Assembly (NCBI RefSeq): GCF_024362805.1
Contig: NZ_CP093299.1
Location: forward strand, 2,202,001 to 2,266,000
Direction: 5' to 3'
DNA length: 64,000 nucleotides
Source: Salipaludibacillus sp. LMS25
GTDB taxonomy: Bacteria > Bacillota > Bacilli > Bacillales > Salisediminibacteriaceae
Positions within the stretch are counted from its first letter, which is position 1; each line of letters starts with the position of its first letter. The notes under the pieces are model-generated. The model was not told the origin of the DNA. It saw only the letters and a list, made by a program, of their open reading frames with translations, and did no database searches. This document shows positions 26,411-35,621 of this stretch, in pieces. A program made the translations under genes and the position numbers.

Positions 26411-26638
26411 CTAATCTTCTATACTAGTAATGTATTTTTGGTAAAAATGTAGAATCAGAGAAATCTTGTTCTGAAGCTCACGTTCTCCTAGTGTTATTTC
26501 TATTAGTTCATGAATGGCCCTGTCAAAATCCTCATAGCTAATACTCTTTTCATTCCTTTCTACTACAAGTGATGAGGCAAGTGAAAAACTAATAAGCAAG
26601 AAGACAATCACTATAGGGGAAGGGCTGTCACAATTCAA
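26411..26638 (-). CDS. Small putative secreted protein, up to 75 aa
   Basis: A hydrophobic N-terminus (IVIVFLLISFSLASSLVV) is followed by an acidic helical part with SYEDFDRAIHELIEI. A related but broken copy is at 34975 (SYEDFDMEIHDMIEI). The start is uncertain: TTG at 26638 or GTG near 26605, neither with a good ribosome site. I do not recognise the family. Confidence 0.45.
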   Translation of the reverse strand: MNCDSPSPIVIVFLLISFSLASSLVVERNEKSISYEDFDRAIHELIEITLGERELQNKISLILHFYQKYITSIED

Positions 26639-26762
26639 TTTTTAATACGAATAATACTAAAAAATTTATATTAAATAGTCGTTTAAAAAGTGCTTCAGTG
26701 GAAGATCGTGACTCCCGGAGGATCAGCCACGCCTGAAGATCCAATGATACGAAAGGATTTAT

Positions 26763-26916
26763 CCCACTCTTAAGGGGCAGTAAAACCCCCACCTCAAAAC
26801 TTAAGAAGGTTGAAATGTTTAGGTGGGGGATAAACTGCCCCTAAAGGTCCGATAAGTTAAACTAACAATCAGTGGGGATGAAGGAAAACTCCCACTGATT
26901 GTTAGTTTAGCTTTAT
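26763..26916 (+). repeat. Hairpin element A, copy 6
   Basis: Full-length copy after TTTAT. Its right hairpin is extended by a change near the end (CTGATTGTTAGTTTAGCTTTAT), which makes it pair with AACTAACAATCAG. Confidence 0.92.
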
Positions 26917-27028
26917 TCAATGAAAAATTTTTCTCCATACCTCCTCACATGTCTTCTAGTAATCTCTATCAGTGGTATATTTTACAGACGTTAGCGTTAA
27001 CCGTTCATCCTATTCCAAAATAAAGAGT

Positions 27029-27053
27029 AAAAGCCGATTCATTATCGGCTTTT
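27029..27053. terminator. Terminator after the bacteriocin transporter operon
   Basis: AAAAGCCGAT and ATCGGCTTTT form a perfect stem around TCATT, downstream of the minus-strand operon. Confidence 0.8.
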
Positions 27054-27121
27054 AACTACGATAGAGGAAGTATAAAAAAGCTAATGTTAGCTCTCCGTAT
27101 TAAATGAGTCCTCTTAAGACG

Positions 27122-27832
27122 CTAACATGTGTCATCACTTTTAAGGGGCTTTTTAATAAGTCCCGTAGGAGATTCTAAACAGCGGCCATCCTCTAACTTA
27201 TATATTTTATGGCACCTTTCGGCGACTACTGAATCATGGGTGACGATAATGAATGTCTTGCCTGCTCTGTTTAGGTGAACACATAAGTCAAGGATATCCT
27301 TTTCGGCCTCTTCATCCAATGAACCAGTCGGCTCATCAGCAAGTATGAGTTCTGGGTCTTGGATTAGCGCTCTAGCAATAGCCACTCTCTGGGCTTCTCC
27401 TCCAGACAATGTCTCGATGGACTGGTCTTCAAGATAACCGATGTCAAGGTTAGCCAACATTTTTTTCGCTTGACTCATGGCGTCTTTTTTAGGGTGTTTT
27501 CCGTAAAGTAAAGGTAAAGCAACGTTCTCTGTGACATTCTTCGTATCAATTAACGGATAATGTTGCATGATAAAACCTATTTTTTCCCTTCTGAAGGTGG
27601 CTAACGCTTCCCGCCCTTTCGATGATAATGCCTCATCGTGAAAGAAGTACTGTCCTTCATCTACATGCTCTAAGCCTGCCATGATATTTAATAAAGTAGA
27701 TTTGCCAGCACCGCTTCGTCCCATGATGGCAATCATCTCTCCTGTATTTACTTGCAAATTTAAGCAATCTAACACTTTAATCCGTTGCTTCTTGTTAGTA
27801 AACGCTTTGCAAACGTTATTTAATTGAATCAT
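27122..27832 (-). CDS. ABC transporter ATPase of a lactococcin-972-like locus
   Basis: 236 aa, MacB/LolD-type ATPase, cytoplasmic face. Walker A is MGRSGAGKST (about residues 37-46), the signature is LSGGEAQR, Walker B is LILADEPTGSLD and the switch is VTHD. It ends the operon, with 3 bp to the permease gene. In lactococcin-972 loci such an ATPase works with the associated membrane protein in export or self-protection. Confidence 0.88.
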   Translation of the reverse strand: MIQLNNVCKAFTNKKQRIKVLDCLNLQVNTGEMIAIMGRSGAGKSTLLNIMAGLEHVDEGQYFFHDEALSSKGREALATFRREKIGFIMQHYPLIDTKNVTENVALPLLYGKHPKKDAMSQAKKMLANLDIGYLEDQSIETLSGGEAQRVAIARALIQDPELILADEPTGSLDEEAEKDILDLCVHLNRAGKTFIIVTHDSVVAERCHKIYKLEDGRCLESPTGLIKKPLKSDDTC

Positions 27833-27835
27833 GGC

Positions 27836-29119
27836 TTAATCTCCCCTTTTTAGAACGGTGCTCATAGATAAACGCGTCAGTTGCATAGCTAAAATGATAA
27901 GTGGTATTATGGCGAGTAATCCTGTCATGGCAGTCATCATCGCTCCGTAGGCAACAATAGCGGGATGCAAACCAATAAATAAAGACACCGCGAATAGAAC
28001 GATGATCATTGGAGTCATCACAATGAAGAAAACTTCCGCAACTATGTATCTAAATACGCGGGTCATCGTGCCGCCAGAAATGAGGTGAATGGTAATATTC
28101 TTGAAATTATCTTGAATCTTTTTCCACATTAATGCGGTTAACATGACAATTGCTATGATAAATAGGGCCACCGTTAGGACTATGAGCGCTGTTAGTTGTT
28201 CTCCTATCGTATCCAATAATGCACCGAGTCCAGAGTCTACGGCACCTAAGACGGTGAAGTCGTGGAAGTTAGTAGCCTCTTTCGCCTGTTCGATGAGTGC
28301 CTCGATATATAACTGATTTTCTTCACTGAAGATCTGGCCATTAATAATTTGTAAATAATGAAACATTAGAAAATCAAACTCCTCTTGATTCTGGGGCTTA
28401 CCGAATGTTTGTGAAGGTAAAACGATGAATCGATCCACATACATTTCCGCCTCAATGCGAGTATTAATAAAGGAGTCTGCTTCAATAAATCCAATGACTT
28501 CTAACGTAAATGGATAACCGAGATTAAGAGACTCAATGTGGTCTCCTATGTCAAAGACACCTTGATATTCTGCTCCTAAAAGAACAGGGATCGTCTTAAA
28601 ATCTGGATTTTTAAAGTCTGACTCGTTAAATAGTCGGCCATCCACAAGGTTGTGGATTGGGAATGTGTCTAATGCTTGCTGATTAACTTTTAGGGCTTTT
28701 ACAATATGGTAGGTGTTTCCATTTTCTTCGTATGGAGAGCGAGCATCCCCATATTCATAACCTGATAAAAAAATGTCTGCTTCTGATGGATCATCAAATA
28801 TAACGCTAATTGTCTGAGTGACGACCGAAATAAACGGTTCACTCAATTGTTCATCGAGATATGTATACATATCCTGAAGTTTCAACAACCCTTCTGGATC
28901 TTGCATAAATTGGGTTTCTTCCTCATTATATAAGGTGTCCATTAACGTATACACACTTAGATCATCATATGTTTCAACAATATCTTGTCTTTCTTGCATG
29001 TGTACATAAGCCATAAATAAGGTTGACATCATTAAAGCAAAAATTAAAACAACAAACATCATCGTACAAGTAAATCCTTTTTTTCTTGTCAAATTCTCTT
29101 TCACTTCATTCACGATCAT
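27836..29119 (-). CDS. Bacteriocin-associated ABC permease, second half type
   Basis: 427 aa. One N-terminal membrane segment (about residues 15-37), a large extracytoplasmic part (about 40-300) and three C-terminal membrane segments form the FtsX/MacB topology. It lies between another permease and the ATPase. In classical lactococcin-972 loci one protein of about 650-700 aa fills this place; here there are two separate genes. Confidence 0.75.
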   Translation of the reverse strand: MIVNEVKENLTRKKGFTCTMMFVVLIFALMMSTLFMAYVHMQERQDIVETYDDLSVYTLMDTLYNEEETQFMQDPEGLLKLQDMYTYLDEQLSEPFISVVTQTISVIFDDPSEADIFLSGYEYGDARSPYEENGNTYHIVKALKVNQQALDTFPIHNLVDGRLFNESDFKNPDFKTIPVLLGAEYQGVFDIGDHIESLNLGYPFTLEVIGFIEADSFINTRIEAEMYVDRFIVLPSQTFGKPQNQEEFDFLMFHYLQIINGQIFSEENQLYIEALIEQAKEATNFHDFTVLGAVDSGLGALLDTIGEQLTALIVLTVALFIIAIVMLTALMWKKIQDNFKNITIHLISGGTMTRVFRYIVAEVFFIVMTPMIIVLFAVSLFIGLHPAIVAYGAMMTAMTGLLAIIPLIILAMQLTRLSMSTVLKRGD

Positions 29120-29128
29120 GACGGTTAT

Positions 29129-30103
29129 TCACCTTTCTATTTGAGCTCTTGTGTAAAAATAGATGCCACTGGACATGACGAGTACACAAACAAACATGAT
29201 AATGTACCCCATGAGAATATTAGATATATGAAGTGTTATATCTGCTCTATTTACCCATGTCATCGCAAAAAATAGACTGCTTGCTCCCACAAAGAGGTAA
29301 CTAGCTGTTCCCACTAATATACAAGCTGTGGCATTTCTCACAAAGGGTTCTTTTACTCGTATACCTATTTTCCACATAATCTCGTAGTGGCGTTTTTGCT
29401 TGGAAAAATATGCGATTACTATTAAGATGTTAAAGAAAATAACAAGCATGTAGAAGATGAGTGTGATAACAGGGTGATATCGATTGGCCCCTATAAAATT
29501 TAATGTCCCCGCTTCTTCCGCTAAGATAGTCGTCGTTGACAGCTGTTTATTTGCGAAGGAGAGGACACCTGCCTCCTGCTGGCGGTGATCCGTATGAAGT
29601 GTATAACGTTTTGAAAGGGGACTTTCTAAAGAATCTAGGTTTACTAGTATTAAATGATCGATCTTGGCCGCATGAGAGGTGCCCATGACCCCAATAATCT
29701 CATAATGATCACGTTCAATCAGTTCTACAAAATCCTCTCCAACTGATTTCCCAATGACAGCTACTTTTTTCCCGGCGTAAAAGTCATCTTCTGAGAAATA
29801 GCGTCCTTCAATCATCGGAGGAATGTACGTATTTTCTTGAAAGAACAGTCCTCTTATTTGACCATCACCATTAAAGACGGTAAACGGTCCAGTGATATCG
29901 GCTTTTTCCCAACTCACATCATACGCCTCATCAAAGGTAAAAGCGTCCGCATTGGGTGCTACCAACTCATGTGCTAACATATCCAATTGTGCTTGCTTCA
30001 CTTGATAAAAGCTGAAAACCATAACGGCTAAGCTTAACACAAGATACATAAGTCCGATGAGTAATAAGCCATTTTTTTTAAGTTTTCTATACTGTTCTGT
30101 CAT
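29129..30103 (-). CDS. Bacteriocin-associated ABC permease, first half type
   Basis: About 324 aa with the same topology: one N-terminal membrane segment, an extracytoplasmic part (about residues 45-210), then three membrane segments. I chose the ATG at 30103 since AAAGGAG lies 8 bases upstream; the longer frame to 30145 would begin inside the terminator hairpin. It is 9 bp from the next permease. Confidence 0.75.
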   Translation of the reverse strand: MTEQYRKLKKNGLLLIGLMYLVLSLAVMVFSFYQVKQAQLDMLAHELVAPNADAFTFDEAYDVSWEKADITGPFTVFNGDGQIRGLFFQENTYIPPMIEGRYFSEDDFYAGKKVAVIGKSVGEDFVELIERDHYEIIGVMGTSHAAKIDHLILVNLDSLESPLSKRYTLHTDHRQQEAGVLSFANKQLSTTTILAEEAGTLNFIGANRYHPVITLIFYMLVIFFNILIVIAYFSKQKRHYEIMWKIGIRVKEPFVRNATACILVGTASYLFVGASSLFFAMTWVNRADITLHISNILMGYIIMFVCVLVMSSGIYFYTRAQIER

Positions 30104-30120
30104 GGCTAAACTCCTTTTGT

Positions 30121-30153
30121 AAAAAAATGAAGCTGCCATACACATGGCAGCTT
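30121..30153 (-). terminator. Terminator between bacteriocin and transporter genes
   Basis: AAGCTGCCAT and ATGGCAGCTT pair around a 4-base loop with a T-run on the minus strand. Partial readthrough would give much bacteriocin and less transporter, a common arrangement. Confidence 0.85.
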
Positions 30154-30159
30154 ATTAAG

Positions 30160-30570
30160 TCATCTAGAGCCATAAAAAGATCTTGCACTATAATTTTTAT
30201 CGCGCCATGGTGATTTTGCTTCTGACTTCCCTTTTTCACTATTTTGTCTCCCGCTATCAGCTCTAACAATGTCAGCTCCGATGAGTTGTCGTGACTAGAG
30301 TTGAGCTCTTGTGTAATGTTTTTTATCCCAATGAGTAACGGCCACAGCTCGGTACCTTCCATTCTTCTCTTCTTTCCAACCTTGATGGACGGTTGGCTTG
30401 CTAAATATACCCACATCTCCCTCGTTCGTTAAAGACCAATAACCAGTTTCTTCATCCCAACCACCTTGAGCTTTAAGCTCATCCAAATCGACAGATGCTA
30501 AAGCTGTACCGCCCGTTGCTAATACGCTTACCATCACAAAACTTGTTAGCATTCTTTTAAATTCCTTCAT
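30160..30570 (-). pseudogene. Lactococcin-972-like bacteriocin precursor with in-frame amber codon
   Basis: The N-terminal signal peptide (TSFVMVSVLATGGTALAS) is followed by AQGGWDEETGYWSL, a GGxW-type start of mature lactococcin-972-like proteins. The frame stops at TAG after THWDKKHYTRAQL (codon 92). The same frame then reads on for 44 codons with family-like spacing (ADSGRQNSEKGKSEA, NYSARSFYGSR) to a TGA at 30160. So the protein is truncated by one nonsense change, or TAG is a sequencing error. The family assignment rests on the GGxW start, the size and the operon, not on an alignment. Confidence 0.65.
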
Positions 30571-30589
30571 CCTTAAACATCCAATTTAT

Positions 30590-30744
30590 CCCACTTTTAA
30601 GGGGCAGTAAAACCCCCACCTCAAAACTTAAGAAGATCGAGATGTTTAGGTGGGGGATAAACTGCCCCTAAAGGGTCCGATAAGTTAAACTAACAATCAG
30701 TGGGGGGTGAAGGAAAACTCCCACTGATTGAAGCTTAGCTTTAT
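30590..30744 (+). repeat. Hairpin element A, copy 7
   Basis: Full-length copy after TTTAT, directly upstream of the minus-strand bacteriocin gene, 20 bp from its start codon. It therefore separates that gene from any older promoter. Confidence 0.93.
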
Positions 30745-31011
30745 AGTAATATATGGTACGTTTAATAAAATTCCACATTAAATCCCTATTTCCTTTAATA
30801 AAAAATAAATGGTAATTATGCACTAGATGATTTTCCTGCTTATGAATTGTCTCTTCATAAGGTGCAATAGAAAATCACTACTCTGTGGAGAGTATGCCTG
30901 ATAATGAGGCGCCATTTTCAACTGGGTTGTAGAGGTCATCTAGTGACAGCCACGTTTCTAACTTTAGCTTACGATGCTGAATTTTTATCCTATGTTTAAA
31001 CGTTCGTTTAT

Positions 31012-31165
31012 CACAGCTAAGCGAACATAAACCTTTCGCGTGAAAATAGAGAGGAAAGCTAACTCTATTTGGATGGAAGATAACGGACGTTAATGTCCTG
31101 ATTGACTCACCTACAAATAAGTGGGGGATGAAGGAAAATCCCCACTGATTGAAGCTTAGCTTTAT
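31012..31165 (+). repeat. Hairpin element, B left end joined to A right end (hybrid)
   Basis: The left part starts CACAGCTAAGCGAACATAAAC after TTTAT and contains GATAACGGACGTTAATGTCC as in B. The right part (GGGGGATGAAGGAAAATCCCCACTG, ending GCTTAGCTTTAT) is that of A. It shows that the two families exchange ends and are moved by the same activity. Confidence 0.88.
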
Positions 31166-31214
31166 AAGGGTCTACCTGTTTATTCTTCAATGTTTTAGGG
31201 TTATAGCCACACGT

Positions 31215-31440
31215 ATCACAGGTGGGAATGTTTAATCAAGTGGCGGCAAGACGCCACCTGATGTCTCGATGTTTCAGCTTGCTGAAACGAGTTCGGCGGC
31301 TTTGTCTGTCGCGGTGGGAGGCAAGTAGTCAGGGGGATGACAAGAGACGTTGCTGTGAGAGCATTTTGTCTATTAAAATGCTAGGCATGCATGCGACTAT
31401 CAAGCGGTTTTAAGGGAAGGGGCTTAGGCTGTTTCATTCT
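31215..31440. other. Gene-free stretch with several strong hairpins
   Basis: GTGGCG...CGCCAC (near 31241-31256), GTTTCAGC/GCTGAAAC (near 31271-31288) and AGCATTTTGTC...ATTAAAATGCT (near 31359-31382) are visible. The stretch is more GC-rich than its surroundings. It may be a structured RNA or the remnant end of a mobile element. No known RNA class fits by eye. Confidence 0.35.
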
Positions 31441-31643
31441 TATTGACTGTAAGCGTATGACAAGCGAAAACACTTAACCCCATCTCTCACGTCTCAGATA
31501 GATGTCTGACTTTCGCCTTTTAACGGTGATGGTCATGATTAAAACTGACCATTATTCATCACTTGTACATTGAATGCGTGACGATTTAATTCTACACTAA
31601 AGGTAGTCAACATTGCCGGATGGCGCGTGAGGGTGGGATTTTT

Positions 31644-32240
31644 ATGACACTACAATTAAGTGCTAAAGCAAAAAATACAAGGCGCAAGATTTTACAGGCA
31701 GCCAAAGAGTTAATGTTAAAAAAAAGCATCGATAAAACGACTGTCAATGACATAGTGGAGAAGGCAGGTGTGGCGAAAGGAACTTTTTATCTCTACTTTG
31801 AGAGTAAAGAGGAGTTGGCATGGAGCTTTATAGAGGAAGGGGCTCCTGTCTTTAATCTTCATTTAGAACAACTGAGATCTAAGGAGGTATGTAGAGAGAC
31901 AATCGATTGCTTTATCGATAATATGGTTGCCTTTTGTATAGAAAACAGGCAACTCTTTAAAATTATTCATCATGTGAAGTTTTTAGAATTTATTCATTTT
32001 GAGAAAAAGCAATTACAATTTGAAAGCCTTTATATATCACATATTAAAACTTTTTTAGACCGCGGTGTTGCGGAAGGGACATTAAACATACCGGATACAG
32101 ACTTTTACGCAAACTTTATCTTTATTTCCCTTCATGAACTGATTGAAAGAATGGTCCTTCATGATGATGACGCTTTGCATGAAGCAACACACAAGATAAA
32201 AGAAATCGTACATCGTTTATTAAGGTGGGAGGAGACATGA
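31644..32240 (+). CDS. TetR-family transcriptional regulator
   Basis: About 198 aa. The N-terminal helix-turn-helix is at about residues 10-55 (TVNDIVEKAGVAKGTFYLYFESKEEL). The C-terminal ligand domain is unassigned. I chose ATG 31644 since GAGGGTGGG precedes it; a frame start at 31620 has no ribosome site. The stop overlaps the start of the transporter gene (ATGA), so it most likely controls that transporter. Confidence 0.9.
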   Translation: MTLQLSAKAKNTRRKILQAAKELMLKKSIDKTTVNDIVEKAGVAKGTFYLYFESKEELAWSFIEEGAPVFNLHLEQLRSKEVCRETIDCFIDNMVAFCIENRQLFKIIHHVKFLEFIHFEKKQLQFESLYISHIKTFLDRGVAEGTLNIPDTDFYANFIFISLHELIERMVLHDDDALHEATHKIKEIVHRLLRWEET

Positions 32241-34471
32241 AAAAACTAGCGAACATCATTGTGAGAAGATACAAGGCGATTCTTTTACTTAGTCTTGTTT
32301 TCTTTGTCCTGTCTATTTTTACCACGTCAAACTTATCGATTCTGTCAAACATGGAGGAAATGCTACCGGAAAACAGCCGTACATTACAAGCTAGCAAGGA
32401 ATTTGACCACTATTTTCCCTCTCAAGATAATGGGATTGTTGTAGTGAAAGGGGAGGCTGAAACGAGTAAACAATTTTTAGACGATTTGGAACAGGAATTA
32501 ATGACAAGAGAGCTAAAAGCAGATATCTTATATCGGATCGATTTGCAAGAGCTAGACGAACAGCAACTGCTCTATTTAGATGATGAATTTTTTGAATATT
32601 TAGAAAAATATCTAGAAGCAGCTGATATAGCGAACATTCACGCATTAATCACACCATTAACGGAAGAAGCGACTGGTGAAAACATGCTATATATTACCAA
32701 TGAGACTGAGGCGGCTTTCTTAATGATGCTTCGACCTGTCATTGATAGAAACGATTTTTTAAATAGTCGAGAGGATTTCTATCATACCGTAACAGAGTCT
32801 ATCCACGTCTTACTTGAGCGAGAGGACTATCACTCTCTTGACGCTGGCTTGACTGGCGGAGCCTTTATTCAAGATATAGAAGCAGACAATGAGGCACTTG
32901 ATGGCTTCTTTGGAACGATGGTCATCACAGTGATACTTATCTTACTCATCATCATGATCACATTTCGCAAAACGCTTTTATTATCAAGTGTTGTATACCC
33001 GCTCGTATTAGGGGTGTTATTAGCTGCTAGTTTTGCTTATCTCTTATACGGTTCTATTAATATGTTTACGATGAGCTTTGCGCTACTGTTAATCGGCTTA
33101 GGAATCGATTTTTCTATTCACTTCATTTCAAGATACTTAGAGGAGCGAGAACTGGGGAAAACGTCGACACATTCAGTAAAAACGGCGTTGCATGAAACAG
33201 GAGTAGGCATTATAATTGGCGCCATCACAACGAGCTTTGCCTTTCTCACTTTTTTATTTGCTAAATTTAAAGCTTTTGAACAAATGGGCGTCATCTCGGC
33301 AATGGGTATTGTGTCATTGTGTGTATCCATGATCATCCTCGTGCCTGCTTTCGTCATGCTCATTGATAGAAAAGCGGTAAAGCAACGGAAAAAAATCGCA
33401 TTTACTGGATTAAATGACTTAGGCCAAAGTATTGTAAAATGCCCGATGACTTATCTCATGGCCGTGCTTGTATGTGTGCCACTTCTGTTTTTTTCAGTAA
33501 AAAACATAGAGGTGGTTGGCGACTTAGATAAGATTTTTCCAGACGACCTTGAGAGTGCGAAATGGTCTGACGTTGTGGCAGATGAATTCGGCTACAATAC
33601 GAACACATTAGCGTTTATGGTGGAAAATGAGGAAGTATTAACCGCGACGATAGACACGTTGAAAAAGAGAGATGACGTGGACTCTATTATGTCTATTTAT
33701 GACTACTTACCTGATAATCAAGCGTACAAACGAGAGGTGTTGGAGCAATTAAAAACGTTTTTAACCGATATTGGCGATGAAAATAGTGACTCGTTTCATG
33801 TTTCAAAAATGGGGATTCACGATCTTCCAACAAATGTCACCTCACACTTTATTGGAAAAGAAGGGCGTTTACTTGTTGAAGTGGTTCCTTCCGTCAATAT
33901 TTATGATCAAGGCCATTATAGCAGTTTAGAGCAGGCTATCACGGCTGCCAGTGGCCATAGCCCCGTAAGTATGGCCGCAGTTATGAATGAAGTCATTGAA
34001 TTAGTGAAAGGAGACATTGTGACCATATCCAGTGTATGTCTTGTCATGATTGCCATCGTGCTGCTCTTATTATTTAAATCAGTTAAAAACATGGTGATTT
34101 GTCTTATTCCTCTGATGCTCACGCTGTATGTTACTTTAGGTATCATTCCTCACCTTGGGAGAGAGTTAAACGTATTTAGTATCGCTGCTTTTCCGCTCAT
34201 TATCGGCATTGGTATCGATAGTAGTATCCATCTTGTCCATCGCTTAAAGACACAGACCGATGTAGGCTACGTTCTCATGACAACAGGAAAAGCGATTATT
34301 TTAACTGGGATCACAACTTGCATTGGATTTGGCAGCCTGATGTTTATTAACCACCCTGGGATGGCCAATCTAGGGGCAACGGTTGCTATCGGTATGATAG
34401 TGTGTCTCGTTATCACCCTTACCTTTGTGCCGGCGCTATATGTCAAGATGCACCGCGTTAAACACCATTAA
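32237..34471 (+). CDS. MMPL/RND-type membrane transporter
   Basis: About 744 aa, two repeated halves, each one membrane segment, a large extracytoplasmic domain, then five membrane segments (about residues 10-32, 220-385, 395-415, 585-740). GLGIDFSIHFISRYLEE (near 293-309) and GIGIDSSIHLVHRLK (near 660-674) are the family's membrane motifs with a charged residue. Such proteins export lipids or drugs. GGGAGGAGAC precedes ATG 32237, which overlaps the tetR-like stop. Substrate unknown. Confidence 0.88.
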   Translation: MKKLANIIVRRYKAILLLSLVFFVLSIFTTSNLSILSNMEEMLPENSRTLQASKEFDHYFPSQDNGIVVVKGEAETSKQFLDDLEQELMTRELKADILYRIDLQELDEQQLLYLDDEFFEYLEKYLEAADIANIHALITPLTEEATGENMLYITNETEAAFLMMLRPVIDRNDFLNSREDFYHTVTESIHVLLEREDYHSLDAGLTGGAFIQDIEADNEALDGFFGTMVITVILILLIIMITFRKTLLLSSVVYPLVLGVLLAASFAYLLYGSINMFTMSFALLLIGLGIDFSIHFISRYLEERELGKTSTHSVKTALHETGVGIIIGAITTSFAFLTFLFAKFKAFEQMGVISAMGIVSLCVSMIILVPAFVMLIDRKAVKQRKKIAFTGLNDLGQSIVKCPMTYLMAVLVCVPLLFFSVKNIEVVGDLDKIFPDDLESAKWSDVVADEFGYNTNTLAFMVENEEVLTATIDTLKKRDDVDSIMSIYDYLPDNQAYKREVLEQLKTFLTDIGDENSDSFHVSKMGIHDLPTNVTSHFIGKEGRLLVEVVPSVNIYDQGHYSSLEQAITAASGHSPVSMAAVMNEVIELVKGDIVTISSVCLVMIAIVLLLLFKSVKNMVICLIPLMLTLYVTLGIIPHLGRELNVFSIAAFPLIIGIGIDSSIHLVHRLKTQTDVGYVLMTTGKAIILTGITTCIGFGSLMFINHPGMANLGATVAIGMIVCLVITLTFVPALYVKMHRVKHH

Positions 34472-34679
34472 AGTGGTTGTCTCATAAATGATCTGGCAGA
34501 AAGAACACACAGGAAAGGGAGACCAAAATTCCTCCCCGGTCCACTAGACTCGACTTCACGATCATTCTTTCTTAGCGTGTAATAACGATCGGCATTTAAG
34601 TATTCAGTTCGTTGACCTTGAGAAAAGCTAAAAGAACCCATTATAGGTCAACACCATTGAGCAACTCATTACATGCCAT

Positions 34680-34709
34680 CCCCCTTAAGATGCCCTCATC
34701 TTAAGGGGG
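34680..34709. terminator. Hairpin after the MMPL gene
   Basis: CCCCCTTAAGATG pairs perfectly with CATCTTAAGGGGG. A T-run is weak, so it may be a terminator or a remnant repeat. Confidence 0.55.
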
Positions 34710-34974
34710 ATTGATTGAATAAATATCCATAGATTAATCATACATTAGAGTAACCTCAAATAGTGTACATTTTCTGGCCTCTTTTAATTTTTACCAGTTA
34801 CTGAAATTTTAATTTTGAATGGTTTCATTATACCATTCATCTGTGAGACATATGCCGCATTATTAGCAACCGTCACTGGGAAGCTCTTGTATGAATTTTT
34901 CTATCTTTTTCTATACTATCTAATCATTCATTTTCATAATCATCAGTCAAGATCGTAAAATCTGAGACAATCTT

Positions 34975-35115
34975 CTAAAGGTTCAAGTTCCTCTTCTGAA
35001 TCTCTATCATGTCATGAATTTCCATATCAAAATCCTCGTAGCTAGTACTCTCTTCATGCCCTTCTACTGCAAGTGATGATACAGGTAAAAAACTTATAAA
35101 CAAGAAGACAATCAT
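34975..35115 (-). pseudogene. Broken relative of the small secreted protein at 26411
   Basis: ATG, hydrophobic start IVFLFISFLPVSSLAVEG, then STSYEDFDMEIHDMIEIQ, and an early stop at 34975. After a frame change the sequence would go on as in the other copy (EEELEPLEDCL). The shared core SYEDFD and the similar signal peptide show common origin. Confidence 0.55.
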
Positions 35116-35172
35116 AGCTATTTCCCCCTTTTTTACATAAAATATAACCATATTATGAAAAGGGTGATAAAA

Positions 35173-35571
35173 TTGAAGGGAATAAAAATAACGACTGTAT
35201 TATTAAGTGGCCTTTTACTCACAACAAGTTGTGCTGGGTTAAGTAATACTGAGACTGTAATCGGGGAAAACTATACCTTTGGTAATGAATCTCAACACAA
35301 TGTCTTTCTCTACTACGATGAGAATAAGGATGGTGTTGGGGACAGTGCAATTGTTCCCGCAAAATTAGTTAAACTAAATTGGGATGATCACGTCATTATT
35401 GCTCAACAAGAAAAACTCAGTTCTGGAGAACCCACAGGACAATATAGATACTGGATAGAAGATCGAGATAATAGAGAGCTTATTGGTGCCAATTTAACCT
35501 TACAAGAATTCGAAGAACTAAAAAAGTCGTTAAATATTAACTTAGAATTGAAAGAACTTAGTGAATTTTAA
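35173..35571 (+). CDS. Lipoprotein, DUF3997-like
   Basis: About 132 aa. The signal peptide ends in lipobox LTTSC (about residue 20). The mature part has LVKLNWDDHVIIAQQ (about 85-99) and YWIEDRDNRELIGANLT (about 113-128), which follow the pattern I know from DUF3997-type Bacillus lipoproteins. I chose TTG 35173, with AGGGTGAT upstream; the ATG at 35155 lacks a ribosome site. Function unknown. Confidence 0.7.
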   Translation: MKGIKITTVLLSGLLLTTSCAGLSNTETVIGENYTFGNESQHNVFLYYDENKDGVGDSAIVPAKLVKLNWDDHVIIAQQEKLSSGEPTGQYRYWIEDRDNRELIGANLTLQEFEELKKSLNINLELKELSEF

Positions 35572-35621
35572 CCCCTCCTTTTCTTTATCTGTATGTAAAA
35601 ATTATACAGTGTTTTTCGTAT

